Source: UBA7328 sp002471345 (GTDB taxonomy: Bacteria > Bacteroidota > Bacteroidia > Chitinophagales > Saprospiraceae). From it: a DNA stretch of 41,945 bases. Shown piece after piece: positions 7,966-17,896 of the stretch; the stretch's first letter is position 1, and the number at the start of each line of letters is the position of its first letter. Both the position numbers and the translations under genes were made by a program. The notes beneath the pieces are model-generated. The model was not told the origin of the DNA. It worked only from the letters and a program-made list of their open reading frames with translations, and searched no databases. Location of the stretch: contig CAXGOB010000046.1 in assembly GCA_964011275.1 (NCBI GenBank), positions 1 through 41,945 on the forward strand, in the 5' to 3' direction.

Positions 7966-9288
7966 GTGACATTTCAAGAATTAAATCTAAATAAAAGCTT
8001 ACTTAATTCTCTCGATGATTTGGGCTTATCTAATCCCACATCAATTCAAGAGAAAGTATTTTCCCCAATAATGGCTGGAAATGACATTGTTGGTGTTGCC
8101 CAGACAGGTACTGGTAAAACATTTGCTTACCTACTTCCAAGTCTGAGAATGTGGAAATATTCAAAGTCACCTTTGGCTCAAGTTTTAATTATGGTGCCTA
8201 CTCGTGAACTTGTGGCACAGGTTGTAGAAGAAGCCCAAAAACTCACCACTTACATGAATGTGGAAATAGTGGGAGTATATGGGGGAGCCAACATAAGACC
8301 ACAAGTCGATTCAATACTAAATGGAGTAGATGTAGTAGTGGGTACGCCAGGTAGGTTATTGGACCTAATGTTAAAAGGGGCATTAAAAACTAAAAATATT
8401 AAAAGGCTTATAATCGATGAAGTTGATGAAATGTTACATCAAGGATTTAGAACCCAATTGAACAATATCATTGAGTTCCTACCCGAAAAGAGGCAAAATC
8501 TAATGTTCTCTGCAACAATGCCAGAGGAGGTTGAACAGATTATAAATAATTACACATCTTACTATACCAAAATAGAAGCTGCTCCTTCAGGAGCTCCACT
8601 TGAAAATATAAATCAATCGGCATTTGAAGTTGATAATTTCAATTCTAAAGCTAATCTATTAGATCTTCTTCTTCATGAGAATGAGTCGATGTCCAAAGTT
8701 TTGGTATTCGTCAGCAGTAGAAGGTTTGCTGAAGCACTTTATGAGAGAATGACAATTTCTTTTGAGGAAAAGGTAGGTGTGATCCACTCTTATAAATCTC
8801 AAAATAATCGTTTTGCTGCTGTACAGTCTTTTGAATCTAGTGAGCATCGAGTCCTAATTGCTACTGATGTCATAGCCCGAGGAATTGATATCTCTCATGT
8901 TACACATGTGATCAATTTCGACTTGCCTGAGGTACCTGAAAAGTATATTCACAGAATAGGAAGAACAGGAAGAGCAGAAAGAAAAGGGATAGCTATTTCA
9001 TTCATTTCTTCTGAAGAAAGTCAACTTAAAGAAAGAATTGAAAAGCTAATGGGCTTAGTCCTTCCATTGATTCAATTACCTGAAAATTTAGTCCTTACAG
9101 AAGAACTTATAGATCTAGAAAAACCTGACTTTATTGTTCCTTTTAATAATCATAAGGTTAAAGAATACAAACCAACCGGAGATGCTTTTCATGAAAAACT
9201 GGATAAGAACAAAAAAGTAAATAATAAAGTTAGACATGAAACTAAAATGCAGAAGAAGTATGGTAAGCAGTATAGAAAAAGAAGGTAG
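7966..9288 (+). CDS. DEAD-box ATP-dependent RNA helicase
   Basis: 440 residues, starting with GTG at 7966. No ATG is available, and MTFQELNLNKSLLNSL aligns with the usual Q-motif start of this family. All core motifs are present: Q motif (PTSIQEKV), motif I AQTGTGKT, Ia PTRELVAQ, TPGRLLDL, motif II DEVD (variant of DEAD), motif III SAT, then VFVSSRR, motif V ATDVIARGIDI and motif VI HRIGRTGRAE. The C-terminus is a short lysine/arginine-rich tail (KMQKKYGKQYRKRR) that probably binds RNA. It is a cytoplasmic RNA remodelling enzyme for ribosome assembly, decay or cold adaptation; which one cannot be said. A perfect -7 element immediately upstream suggests a leaderless transcript. Confidence 0.93.
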   Translation: MTFQELNLNKSLLNSLDDLGLSNPTSIQEKVFSPIMAGNDIVGVAQTGTGKTFAYLLPSLRMWKYSKSPLAQVLIMVPTRELVAQVVEEAQKLTTYMNVEIVGVYGGANIRPQVDSILNGVDVVVGTPGRLLDLMLKGALKTKNIKRLIIDEVDEMLHQGFRTQLNNIIEFLPEKRQNLMFSATMPEEVEQIINNYTSYYTKIEAAPSGAPLENINQSAFEVDNFNSKANLLDLLLHENESMSKVLVFVSSRRFAEALYERMTISFEEKVGVIHSYKSQNNRFAAVQSFESSEHRVLIATDVIARGIDISHVTHVINFDLPEVPEKYIHRIGRTGRAERKGIAISFISSEESQLKERIEKLMGLVLPLIQLPENLVLTEELIDLEKPDFIVPFNNHKVKEYKPTGDAFHEKLDKNKKVNNKVRHETKMQKKYGKQYRKRR

Positions 9289-9300
9289 TAATGGACTAGA

Positions 9301-10224
9301 CTACAATTCAGATTTTATTTCTGGCTGATCTTTTACTTTAAAATCAAAAATGTCTTTTCTGGAATAATGCCCAATCACATCGAAATCCAGTTTGTTTTTA
9401 ATTATATCATTCATGTCAAGTTCTGCACTTAATACCCCAGGCTTATCAAATATTGGTCCTTCAATTATTTGACCACTTGGAGAAACAATCACACTTCCAC
9501 CTCGACATACTACCTTTTCATCTGAGTTGATGAACTGAAGATATTCAGCAGAATACATTGATTTTTCAAAAAATTGGTTACAACCTAATACAAAACACCG
9601 GCCTTCAAGAGCAATATGCTTCATCGTAGATATCCAGTTTTCTCTAGAATCCGCTGTTGGTGCTATATAGATCTCAACACCTTTAGAATACATGGCCATT
9701 CTCGCCAATGGCATGTAATTTTCCCAGCAAATGAGTCCTCCAATTTTACCAAGTTGTGTGTTAAAAGTGACAAGAGAACTTCCATCATCTTCCTGCCATA
9801 TCACCCTTTCTTGTCCTGTTGGTTTGATTTTTCTGTGCACTCCAAGTAAACCATGAGAAGGAGAGATATAAAGCATAGAACAAAATAGACTTCCAGTAGA
9901 AGAAACTTTTTCTGTTGCTCCAATTACCAAATAGGTATTTGTTGATTTCGCCAATTTCTCAAGTCTCTTCAAGTCATGACCTTCTATGTCAATACTATTT
10001 TCATAGTATTTCGCATACATTTCTCTACCTTCTTCTGATCTGCTTCCCACTACCGTACCGAACGAGAAGCCCCGAGGATAACCTGGAATAAAAGATTCAG
10101 GAAAAACAATAAGTTGAGTTCCATCCAAAGCCAATCCCTTGACGATCTTTTCTATTTTTTGAATTGTTTTCTCTTTATTAAAGAAAATGGGACTATCCTG
10201 TACTAGACTGACTTGGACTTTCAT
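9301..10224 (-). CDS. Carbon-nitrogen hydrolase, nitrilase-type
   Basis: 307 residues, cytoplasmic, with the three catalytic residues of the nitrilase superfamily: Glu43 in FPESFIPGYP, Lys132 in HRKIKPTG, and Cys166 in LICWENYMP. The FPE-FIPGYPRG and CWENY motifs and the RKxxPT lysine place it with true nitrilases (branch 1, hydrolysing R-CN to R-COOH and ammonia) rather than with amidases. Length fits the branch. It is transcribed toward the helicase gene, the two stops being 12 bases apart. The physiological substrate is unknown; aliphatic or aryl nitriles are possible. Confidence 0.88.
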   Translation of the reverse strand: MKVQVSLVQDSPIFFNKEKTIQKIEKIVKGLALDGTQLIVFPESFIPGYPRGFSFGTVVGSRSEEGREMYAKYYENSIDIEGHDLKRLEKLAKSTNTYLVIGATEKVSSTGSLFCSMLYISPSHGLLGVHRKIKPTGQERVIWQEDDGSSLVTFNTQLGKIGGLICWENYMPLARMAMYSKGVEIYIAPTADSRENWISTMKHIALEGRCFVLGCNQFFEKSMYSAEYLQFINSDEKVVCRGGSVIVSPSGQIIEGPIFDKPGVLSAELDMNDIIKNKLDFDVIGHYSRKDIFDFKVKDQPEIKSEL

Positions 10225-10357
10225 AGTATAGATATGAGCAAAAACTTAGCCAGTGCAGTTTTAGGAATAGAATTTAGCCCACCCATAATTCAACTTCTAT
10301 TTGTTTAAACTAATCTCATCTATTTGATTATGCTATTTCAAGTTTTGATTAGACTAA

Positions 10358-11914
10358 TTATACCTTAACCAAAGCCTTTGTCCTTATTCCGTTAATACTT
10401 GATATGCGATAAAAATAATTACCTGGAGCTAAGCTTCTAGTTTCTATTTTTAGCTTAGTCGGCCCAGGAGCTATTTTTTGATTAGATATAACTTGAATTT
10501 CCTTGCCTAATCCATCGAAAAGGCTGACTCTATAATGTTCTCCCTTAGAATCAAAGTGTATTGTCGTCCATTCCTCGCATGGGTTTGGGTAGTTGTATAT
10601 TTCTGTATCATCTAAAGTAATGTCGATTGTAGGAGTGGTGCCAGAATCACAAGAATTAATGACAGCGATGTGTTTAAAATCTTCAAAAAGAAGCGATTTA
10701 ACTTCAGTCTCTTCTACTCCGAACCAATCTATTAAAATAGAACCGTAAATATCTCTAAAATCATGTTGCATAGCTACTCCATCGCCAACACTTGGGTCGT
10801 CTGGCAAATCTGGAGTCGATCCTAAAAATCCGGGATTTATACAACTCCCAGATACAAGCAATGGTGCCGCTGTACCATGATCAGTTCCTAAACTGTCATT
10901 AGACCTAATTCTTCTTCCGAACTCAGAAAATGTCATAGTGATAACCTTTTCATTCAAACCTAATTTATTTAAGTCATCCTGAAATGCATTCATAGCATCT
11001 GAAAGAGAACCTAATAATTCAGTATGTTCTCCCGTAATTGTATTACCGCCCACAACTTGATTAGCGTGTGTATCAAAACCTCCAATATTTGCAACATAGA
11101 CCTTGGTCTTTAGTCCTCCTGCAATCAAAAGGGCAATGGTCTTCAACTGTTGTTCCAGACTACTTTCACCATATAGTATAGAGGCATTAGCTCCCTTTTC
11201 GGCTGCTTCACTTACAACACCACTATATGCATTTGACTGAGCGATAGCCGTACGCAGAAAATCTAATTCTTTTCCATAGGGCGTATCTGGTAGAGCTCCA
11301 GCAGTAGTATCCGAAAGTGGACTGAGGGAAAAAGGATCTGTGAGAGCTAAGCTAAAATTTGACAATGTTCCCTGGCATGTTTCCGAAACAGCGTTGCCCA
11401 ATGTAATTGCAAAGGGGTGAGGATTTTCTTCGTTTGGATATCCTTCAGGAAACTCTGGAAATCTATTATCAAAATAACGTCCCATCCAGCCAGTCGTCCA
11501 GAATTCTTCTGCAGGTGAACCTGTTTTCCAGATATCTATTGATCTAAAGTGTGATCTGTTTTGATTAGGATAACCCGCATCTTGAACCACTGCAAGATTA
11601 GCATTGTCATAAAGGTTCTTGAGGCCAGTCATTGCAGGATTAAATCCTACTTCATCAGTTACTTTAATCACCTCATTTTCAGGGATGAGGATATTGCTCC
11701 TTACATTTCCAAGAATGTTGTATTTATCCATTGGAATAATAGTATTTAGGCCATCATTACCTCCATTTAGTTGAATTAGCACTAATACATTATCGTTATC
11801 TTCTGCAAAAGAGTTAAAAAACATATTTTTTCCGACCGCGGATACGGGCAAGCCATTTAAGAGCATTGGAAGAGTGAGGAAGGAACTATTTTTAAGAAAT
11901 GATCTTCGTTTCAT
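10358..11914 (-). CDS. DUF1501 family protein with Tat-like signal and T9SS sorting domain
   Basis: 518 residues. The N-terminus MKRRSFLKNSSFLTLPML has a twin-arginine motif (RRSFLK). The body is DUF1501, an alkaline-phosphatase-fold-like family (NGGNDGLNTIIP, GGFDTHANQ, TFSEFGRRIRSN, GTDHGTAAPLLV). The last ~75 residues are a type IX secretion C-terminal domain (IYNYPNPCEEWTTIHF, VSLFDGLGKEIQ, LAPGNYFYRI, KALVKV), implying export across the outer membrane. It lies 29 bases downstream of the DUF1800 gene on the same strand, the usual pairing of the two families. The biochemical role of the pair is not established. Confidence 0.9.
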   Translation of the reverse strand: MKRRSFLKNSSFLTLPMLLNGLPVSAVGKNMFFNSFAEDNDNVLVLIQLNGGNDGLNTIIPMDKYNILGNVRSNILIPENEVIKVTDEVGFNPAMTGLKNLYDNANLAVVQDAGYPNQNRSHFRSIDIWKTGSPAEEFWTTGWMGRYFDNRFPEFPEGYPNEENPHPFAITLGNAVSETCQGTLSNFSLALTDPFSLSPLSDTTAGALPDTPYGKELDFLRTAIAQSNAYSGVVSEAAEKGANASILYGESSLEQQLKTIALLIAGGLKTKVYVANIGGFDTHANQVVGGNTITGEHTELLGSLSDAMNAFQDDLNKLGLNEKVITMTFSEFGRRIRSNDSLGTDHGTAAPLLVSGSCINPGFLGSTPDLPDDPSVGDGVAMQHDFRDIYGSILIDWFGVEETEVKSLLFEDFKHIAVINSCDSGTTPTIDITLDDTEIYNYPNPCEEWTTIHFDSKGEHYRVSLFDGLGKEIQVISNQKIAPGPTKLKIETRSLAPGNYFYRISSINGIRTKALVKV

Positions 11915-11943
11915 CTTTTAATTTTTTCTGGTTCTGAGATTGA

Positions 11944-13614
11944 TTAACTTAAATAGTACTCTGGCATTTTAAGAAGCGCAGAAAAGAAATTTCTTAACTT
12001 TTGATCTACAGACAATCGAGTCTCCTCATTTTCAGGATCACTTAGGTGTAAATCATATTCTACTGTCCATTCAAAATCGGGAAGACCAGGAATCAATATT
12101 TCTTTAAGAAAAGCTAATTGTTCATCACTTATAGGTTGGGGAAATAGATTAGAAACAAATTCTTTTATCAAGTTATTAGGATCCAAAGGGTCACTAAATG
12201 TAGAAATGTAATCTAACAGATCAACCGAAACTGTAAACCCAGAAACTCTGACTTGTCCACTTGCAATTGCATCAGTTATATTTTGACGTGTTCTTAATGT
12301 CACAGAACTTATCCAAATGCGATAGAAAAGCGGCTCCTGATAATATGCTTTCCAACCGGCCACATTGGGAGGATCAAAGTAGGCCATTTCTGAAGTTTCA
12401 AAACTTCGGTTCAATCGAAAAAGCACCGCATACCTTCTCAAAATATCATCTTCAGGTAAAGCCACTTCATTTTGTCTGAAAAGATTTACTATAAACTGAA
12501 TTGGATTCTTGATCATTGGTCCAATGCTGCATATATTGAAGAAGTGCTCACTTGAAAGTAATGTCCGCAGTACAGGTTCTACTTCATAGTTATTATCTCT
12601 CAATTGGTCAGCAAGAGGTTCGATAATATTTTGCTCAACTTCATCACTTATGTCATAATACACAAACCATCTGTACAGCTTTCTACAAATAAACCTAGCC
12701 ACTTCTTCATTTTGAAAAATGATATTTATCAGGGTTTTGTATTCATTTTCGCCCTCATCTTTGATTTCCACATTCCCAAATCGATGGGACAACTGCTTAG
12801 TTCCTCGATCGTGTCTATTATTAACAAATCTTGCACCTATCGGATAATCATCACGCCCAAAATAACCAGTATCTCTCCACCCTGTAAGTACTCTAGCAGC
12901 TTCTTCTACATCTTGTTCTGTAAATGTGGTATAATCACCTTCACCCGCTAAGGCTCCCTTCCCAATTGTAAACAACTCTAAAAGTTCTCTTGAAAAATTT
13001 TCATTAGGAGCATTATCGGTATTTTGATTACCATTAAGATATCTCAACATGGCTGAGTCAATTGTCATCTTTTCTGTCAGAGTTTTGAAGTTACCAGTGG
13101 CATTTTCTCTCAGCGCAGTTATATATGTATAAGTGAATGAAGCATCTCTAACAGTCTCCATCTCTGTCACAAAATGATTGTGCCAGAATAAAGTCATCTG
13201 CTCTCTTATATTTAGATCACTTTTTATAAGGTTGTCTAATTGCCATACTTGCAGAGCTGATCTGCGATAATTTGCAACCATTGAAGCAACATCACCTCTT
13301 TCTATTGGTTTTCCTACAAATGATTCTCCAATTGGTACAAATATGTCATTTTCAAACCTATAATTTATCGGTTCTGATGGCATAGGAATTTCTGAAATAA
13401 TCTGATCTATTACTTCATCAAGTGAAAGTTTAGCTGCTTCTTTAACTTGTGAACCTGTGGCTCCAAAGGTGGTACGTCTAAAGAGGTGTGCAGCCGTTGT
13501 TGCATTCCACTCGCCAAGATACTTATTGAGTCCGAGCCCCTCTGTGTCTTTTCCAAAAGAAAAATTCTCATTTAATAATTTTTTTCTATTAAATAAATCG
13601 TAACTATTTTCCAT
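11944..13614 (-). CDS. DUF1800 family protein
   Basis: About 556 residues from ATG at 13614; the frame is open two codons further to a TTG. The family is recognised from AAHLFRRTTFGATGSQV near the N-terminus, then LFWHNHFVT, NFSRELLELFTIG, ARVLTGWRDTGY, FICRKLYRWFVYY and FDPPNVAGWKAY. There is no recognisable signal peptide at this start (MENSYDLFNRKKLLNENF), although its operon partner DUF1501 is exported. The gene precedes DUF1501 by 29 bases and the two are nearly always paired in Bacteroidota and Planctomycetota. The function is unknown. Confidence 0.9.
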   Translation of the reverse strand: MENSYDLFNRKKLLNENFSFGKDTEGLGLNKYLGEWNATTAAHLFRRTTFGATGSQVKEAAKLSLDEVIDQIISEIPMPSEPINYRFENDIFVPIGESFVGKPIERGDVASMVANYRRSALQVWQLDNLIKSDLNIREQMTLFWHNHFVTEMETVRDASFTYTYITALRENATGNFKTLTEKMTIDSAMLRYLNGNQNTDNAPNENFSRELLELFTIGKGALAGEGDYTTFTEQDVEEAARVLTGWRDTGYFGRDDYPIGARFVNNRHDRGTKQLSHRFGNVEIKDEGENEYKTLINIIFQNEEVARFICRKLYRWFVYYDISDEVEQNIIEPLADQLRDNNYEVEPVLRTLLSSEHFFNICSIGPMIKNPIQFIVNLFRQNEVALPEDDILRRYAVLFRLNRSFETSEMAYFDPPNVAGWKAYYQEPLFYRIWISSVTLRTRQNITDAIASGQVRVSGFTVSVDLLDYISTFSDPLDPNNLIKEFVSNLFPQPISDEQLAFLKEILIPGLPDFEWTVEYDLHLSDPENEETRLSVDQKLRNFFSALLKMPEYYLS

Positions 13615-13757
13615 GTGCAAATATTTGGAGTATCAATAGCTATTAGACTATTAATAACTTAATTGGTTTAATTCACTTATAATTAAAAGATGCAAAATGA
13701 TTTATTGTACTTAAAATGTGGCAATCGTATAAAAAGAATTGTCAATAAAAATGAAGT

Positions 13758-14609
13758 ATGAAAATAGCAATAGCAACTTGTAATAAAGTTCCTACACTTA
13801 CTGATAGTGAAAAATTACTAATAACACTTTACTCACAAAAGGGTATAATTGCAACACCAGAAGTGTGGGATAACCCTAATGTCAAATGGGAAGCATATGA
13901 AGTAGTTATAATCAGATCTGTCTGGGATTATCATCTGTATGCTCAGCTTTTTTTAAACTGGCTAAATCTTCTAAAGTCTAAGGGTGTTATGGTTTTAAAT
14001 GACGTAAACCTCATCAAGGAGAATCACAACAAATTCTATCTTAAGAATCTTGCAGCTAAAGGGGTATCAATTGTTCCAACGTATTACATTCCTTCAGGAC
14101 AACCTCTCGAGATGGAAGAATTAGATTGGGACAAAATGGTAATCAAGCCTGCCATTTCAGCAAGTTCCTATAGAACTAAACTTTTCAAAAATGAAGAATT
14201 CGAAGAGATTAAAAATGAATATGAAGAATGGCTTAAAACATCAGACTACCTCATACAAAAATTCATACCTGAAATTCAAAGCTTTGGAGAGCTATCAATA
14301 ATTTTTTTTAATAGAAAATATTCACATACCATACTAAAAACAGCAACATCTAATGAATTTAGAGTACAAAGTGATTTTGGAGGTAAATCACAATTTTATG
14401 AGCCAACAAACAGAATAATAGAAACTGCTGAACGAATAATTTCTATGCAAAGAGGTGATCTATTATATGCCAGAATAGATGGCACGATCATAAATGAAAA
14501 GTTTGTCCTTATGGAAGCTGAACTAATAGAACCTGAGCTGTTTTTTGACCTTGCTCCGAATTCAATCAATTCGTTTGTGAATGCAACCTTAGAGCTGTTA
14601 GAGAATTAA
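13758..14609 (+). CDS. ATP-grasp family ligase-like protein
   Basis: 283 residues, cytoplasmic. The N-terminal preATP-grasp part contains EVVIIRSVWDYHLY. The ATP-grasp fold follows, with NKFYLKNLAAKGVSIVPTYY, KMVIKPAISASSY, QKFIPEIQSFGELSIIFF and the metal/ATP-binding end ARIDGTIINEKFVLMEAELI followed by EPELFF. The layout resembles the group annotated as RimK/glutathione-synthetase-like ATP-grasp proteins that couple a carboxylate to an amine or thiol. The substrate is unknown. Its TAA ends at 14609, directly abutting the stop of the convergent BNR-repeat gene, so no room remains for separate terminators. Confidence 0.82.
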   Translation: MKIAIATCNKVPTLTDSEKLLITLYSQKGIIATPEVWDNPNVKWEAYEVVIIRSVWDYHLYAQLFLNWLNLLKSKGVMVLNDVNLIKENHNKFYLKNLAAKGVSIVPTYYIPSGQPLEMEELDWDKMVIKPAISASSYRTKLFKNEEFEEIKNEYEEWLKTSDYLIQKFIPEIQSFGELSIIFFNRKYSHTILKTATSNEFRVQSDFGGKSQFYEPTNRIIETAERIISMQRGDLLYARIDGTIINEKFVLMEAELIEPELFFDLAPNSINSFVNATLELLEN

Positions 14610-17600
14610 TCAATTTGAAAATATCTTCAAATTATAATCCTTTAGCTGATCATAAAGGGTCTTTAAATTTCCATTCTTAAAGTCATTCACATCTTTCTCA
14701 TAATTCAGTATTGTTTTCTTCAGAAGACCTTGTTGAACCCTTTGATTATCAGTAGCTGGAGAAAGCACATGATCAAGCAAATAAGAAGTTCCACGAATCA
14801 TTGATGTCAAAACTTCTGGCTTTCTATATATGCCTTGAACTTCCTTTCCAAGAGCATTTTCTATGAGTCCCTTTACATCTTTTTCTACATTTGAAATAGA
14901 AGAGAAAATACTGTCTTCTTTTACAATTTCATTCGTATTAAGAATTTCTTTTATCAACTTCAAATTTGATTGGATAGCACGAACTTCATCAACCGAGGCC
15001 GTTGCTCGCTTTATCAATTCATTTTGAGTCTGGATCAACTCCCATTTTGCACTAATACTTTCATCATCAATGTGCTTCCTTGGATCTTTAATCACTTTTA
15101 ACTTAGAATTGGATTCATTTCCATCATAAGAAACTTTTACACTATAAGTTCCTGGAGCTGCGTAGAACCCTGATCTTGGAGCGACATCCTTCTTAGGTTT
15201 TTTCACTTGAGGCGATCGCGTTGCGTCTATTCGAAGATTCCAGTTGGTTCTGCTCACTCCATCTTTTGCATTTTCATAAAATGTTCTGATAACATTTTTT
15301 CGATTATCTAAAATTTCAATCTTCACCTTCGCATCAAAATCCTTGAGGTCTGCATTTACTTTATCAATGTGATAAGTAAGCATAGCACCATATGGGCGAT
15401 TTTCGCCATTATATAAAGCATCACCAATTTTTCCTTGTCTATATCCAATGGACTCACCTATAAACATCAAATGAGCATCTGGAATAGGGTAGAGTTCGAT
15501 ACTCTGGGACAATGAATTTTGGGCTCCATTTCTTGACATTTCTCTTAATGGCCTTATATCATCTAATATCCAAATTGCCCTACCAAACGTGCCTATAACT
15601 AAATCATGATCTCTGGGATGAATAACCATATCAGTAATTGGCATTGTAGGGATATCATTAGTCCATTGATTCCAAATTTCGCCACCATCAAAACTTACAT
15701 AAAGCCCAAATTCACTTCCTACAAACATCAAAGATGGATCTACTGGATCTTGAGCAAAGCAAAATACATATCCTCTTACATCATCTTCATCAATCAGACG
15801 AGTCCAATTTCTTCCAAAGTCCTTTGTCTGGTAAACATATGGTTCCCAATTATCACGTCTGTGATCCTCAAATACAACAACGGCTGCTCCTTCATTATAG
15901 GAAGAAGCATTAATCTGAGTGACCCAAGTGTTTTTAGGTACACCCTTTATATTGTTGATTACATTCGACCAATTCTGACCTCCATTTTGTGTCACTTGCA
16001 CATTACCATCATCAGTTCCAACCCAAATAACATCTTTATTTACAGGACTTGGGTCTATAGTAATTATCGTCGTGTGAAATTCTGCTCCTGTGACATCATA
16101 AGAAAGCCCTCCACTTTCTAAAAATTTCTGTTTTTCTGAATCATCTGTGGTGAGATCTGGAGATATAATCTCCCAGCTGTCTCCATAATCAGAAGACTTA
16201 TGAAGATATTGACTTCCGTAATAAATAGTCTTTTGATCATGCGGATTGATAGCTATTCCAGTATTCCAATTGAATCTCAAATACTCACCTTCTGGGTGAA
16301 CGGGTTTTATCTTCTTAAGATGACCTGTAGGAGCATGCCATCTCACTAAATTACCAGCTTGCCCCATTGCATATCCATAATCATTATCTAAAGGATCAGG
16401 AACCACATCAAAGCCATCTCCCACACTCAGTCGCTGCCAATACATATTTCTAATCCCACCTTTAAACCATGTTTGACTAGGTCCTCTCCAGCTACCATTA
16501 TCTTGAAGTCCACCCATAACATTATAAGGAATGGCGTTATCCACTCTAATGTGATAAAACTGTGCTAATGGTAAATTATCAGCAAATGTCCAATTCTCTC
16601 CTCTATCATGACTTGTGTTCAAACCTCCATCATGGCCTATCATTATGTGTTCTGGATCTGTTGGATGTGACCACCATGCATGATGATCAGTATGAATTTT
16701 ATTACCTGGAGCAAACATGCCCCAAGTCTTACCTCCATCATCAGTAACTGTGACTTCAGAAGCTATACTGTACACTCGATTAGGATTCTGAGTATCGACG
16801 TAGATATCAGCATAATAAAAAGGTCTTCCTCCAATATCCCTATCACCTTTCTTAGACATTTTCACCCAGTTCACTCCTCCGTCAATACTTCTATAAATGG
16901 CATTTTCCTTGGATTCTATGTATGCATAGATATAGTCAGAATTAGAAGGAGCGATGGACAGCCCAATACGTCCTAATTCTCCTTTAGGTAATCCTTTTTC
17001 TCTTTCTATCTTTTTCCATGTATCACCTCCATCATGTGTGATATATAAACCGGAACCTTCGCCACCTGACTTATAAAACCATGGCCACCGTCGATGCTCA
17101 TACATTGCAGCTATCATTTTATTAGGATTTTTTGGATCCACTACTAAGTCTGCAATACCTGTTCTATCATTCACAAAAAGAACTTTTTTCCAGGTTTCAC
17201 CACCATTTACCGATTTGTAGATTCCACGATGAGGGCTGTCTCCCCACGTAGCTCCTGCTACACCAGCTACAACAATATTAGGATTGTCCGGATGAATTAT
17301 AACCCTATGTATTTGTCTTGTGTTTTCTAAACCCAAATGCTGCCATGTATTTCCACCATCTATGGTTTTGTACATTCCCCATCCACTATTCTGACTGTTT
17401 CTAGGATTTCCTTCTCCTGTTCCTACATATATGATATCAGGGTTTTTCTGATATATCTCAACATCACCAATGGATGCAGCCAATTCATCATCAAATATTG
17501 GAGACCAAGTATGCCCACTATTTTCTGATTTCCAAACTCCACCTGCAGCTGTACCAATAAAAATGTTATCCACATCGTCCAATTCCACATCTATGGCCGT

Positions 17601-17741
17601 TACTCTACCACTCATCCCAGCTGGACCAATATTACGTGGAGACATTCCATGAAAAGTGGACATATCCACTTTTTGGCCCATAGAAGAAGATAAACCTCCA
17701 ATAACTAATAATACTGCAAAAAGAATTGAATTGTTTTTCAT
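14610..17741 (-). CDS. Large secreted BNR/VPS10-type beta-propeller protein
   Basis: 1043 residues with a Sec signal peptide (NNSILFAVLLVIGGLSSSMG). Residues about 30-720 form sialidase/VPS10-like propellers with many Asp-box turns: SENSGHTW, TIDGGNTW, SVNGGETW, THDGGDTW, SIDGGVNW, TDDGGKTWG, TQNGGQNW and SFDGGEIW. The C-terminal ~300 residues contain a beta-rich region (SGFYAAPGTYSVKVSYDG) and then a helical, coiled-coil-like tail. Database names for this type are often glycosyl hydrolase, but no catalytic site is evident, so I would not assign an enzyme activity. Probably periplasmic or extracellular. Not in an operon with the oxidoreductase upstream (155-base gap). Confidence 0.85.
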   Translation of the reverse strand: MKNNSILFAVLLVIGGLSSSMGQKVDMSTFHGMSPRNIGPAGMSGRVTAIDVELDDVDNIFIGTAAGGVWKSENSGHTWSPIFDDELAASIGDVEIYQKNPDIIYVGTGEGNPRNSQNSGWGMYKTIDGGNTWQHLGLENTRQIHRVIIHPDNPNIVVAGVAGATWGDSPHRGIYKSVNGGETWKKVLFVNDRTGIADLVVDPKNPNKMIAAMYEHRRWPWFYKSGGEGSGLYITHDGGDTWKKIEREKGLPKGELGRIGLSIAPSNSDYIYAYIESKENAIYRSIDGGVNWVKMSKKGDRDIGGRPFYYADIYVDTQNPNRVYSIASEVTVTDDGGKTWGMFAPGNKIHTDHHAWWSHPTDPEHIMIGHDGGLNTSHDRGENWTFADNLPLAQFYHIRVDNAIPYNVMGGLQDNGSWRGPSQTWFKGGIRNMYWQRLSVGDGFDVVPDPLDNDYGYAMGQAGNLVRWHAPTGHLKKIKPVHPEGEYLRFNWNTGIAINPHDQKTIYYGSQYLHKSSDYGDSWEIISPDLTTDDSEKQKFLESGGLSYDVTGAEFHTTIITIDPSPVNKDVIWVGTDDGNVQVTQNGGQNWSNVINNIKGVPKNTWVTQINASSYNEGAAVVVFEDHRRDNWEPYVYQTKDFGRNWTRLIDEDDVRGYVFCFAQDPVDPSLMFVGSEFGLYVSFDGGEIWNQWTNDIPTMPITDMVIHPRDHDLVIGTFGRAIWILDDIRPLREMSRNGAQNSLSQSIELYPIPDAHLMFIGESIGYRQGKIGDALYNGENRPYGAMLTYHIDKVNADLKDFDAKVKIEILDNRKNVIRTFYENAKDGVSRTNWNLRIDATRSPQVKKPKKDVAPRSGFYAAPGTYSVKVSYDGNESNSKLKVIKDPRKHIDDESISAKWELIQTQNELIKRATASVDEVRAIQSNLKLIKEILNTNEIVKEDSIFSSISNVEKDVKGLIENALGKEVQGIYRKPEVLTSMIRGTSYLLDHVLSPATDNQRVQQGLLKKTILNYEKDVNDFKNGNLKTLYDQLKDYNLKIFSN

Positions 17742-17896
17742 ATCAATAATTGAGATATCTAATTTATAAGAAAAGAACCTATTCTTTTATAAAGGGTCAA
17801 TATTCTTCCAAATGATATCATATCAACTTCTTTCAGAGTTAATATGAAAGGATAAGAAATCTCTATCAGTTTGGAGTCATTATGAGTCTAATACTG

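Noticed and set aside
15606..16121. A 171-codon open frame on the plus strand inside the BNR-repeat gene
   Set aside because: It is antisense to a clearly conserved protein with many Asp-box repeats, and its translation has no recognisable domain.
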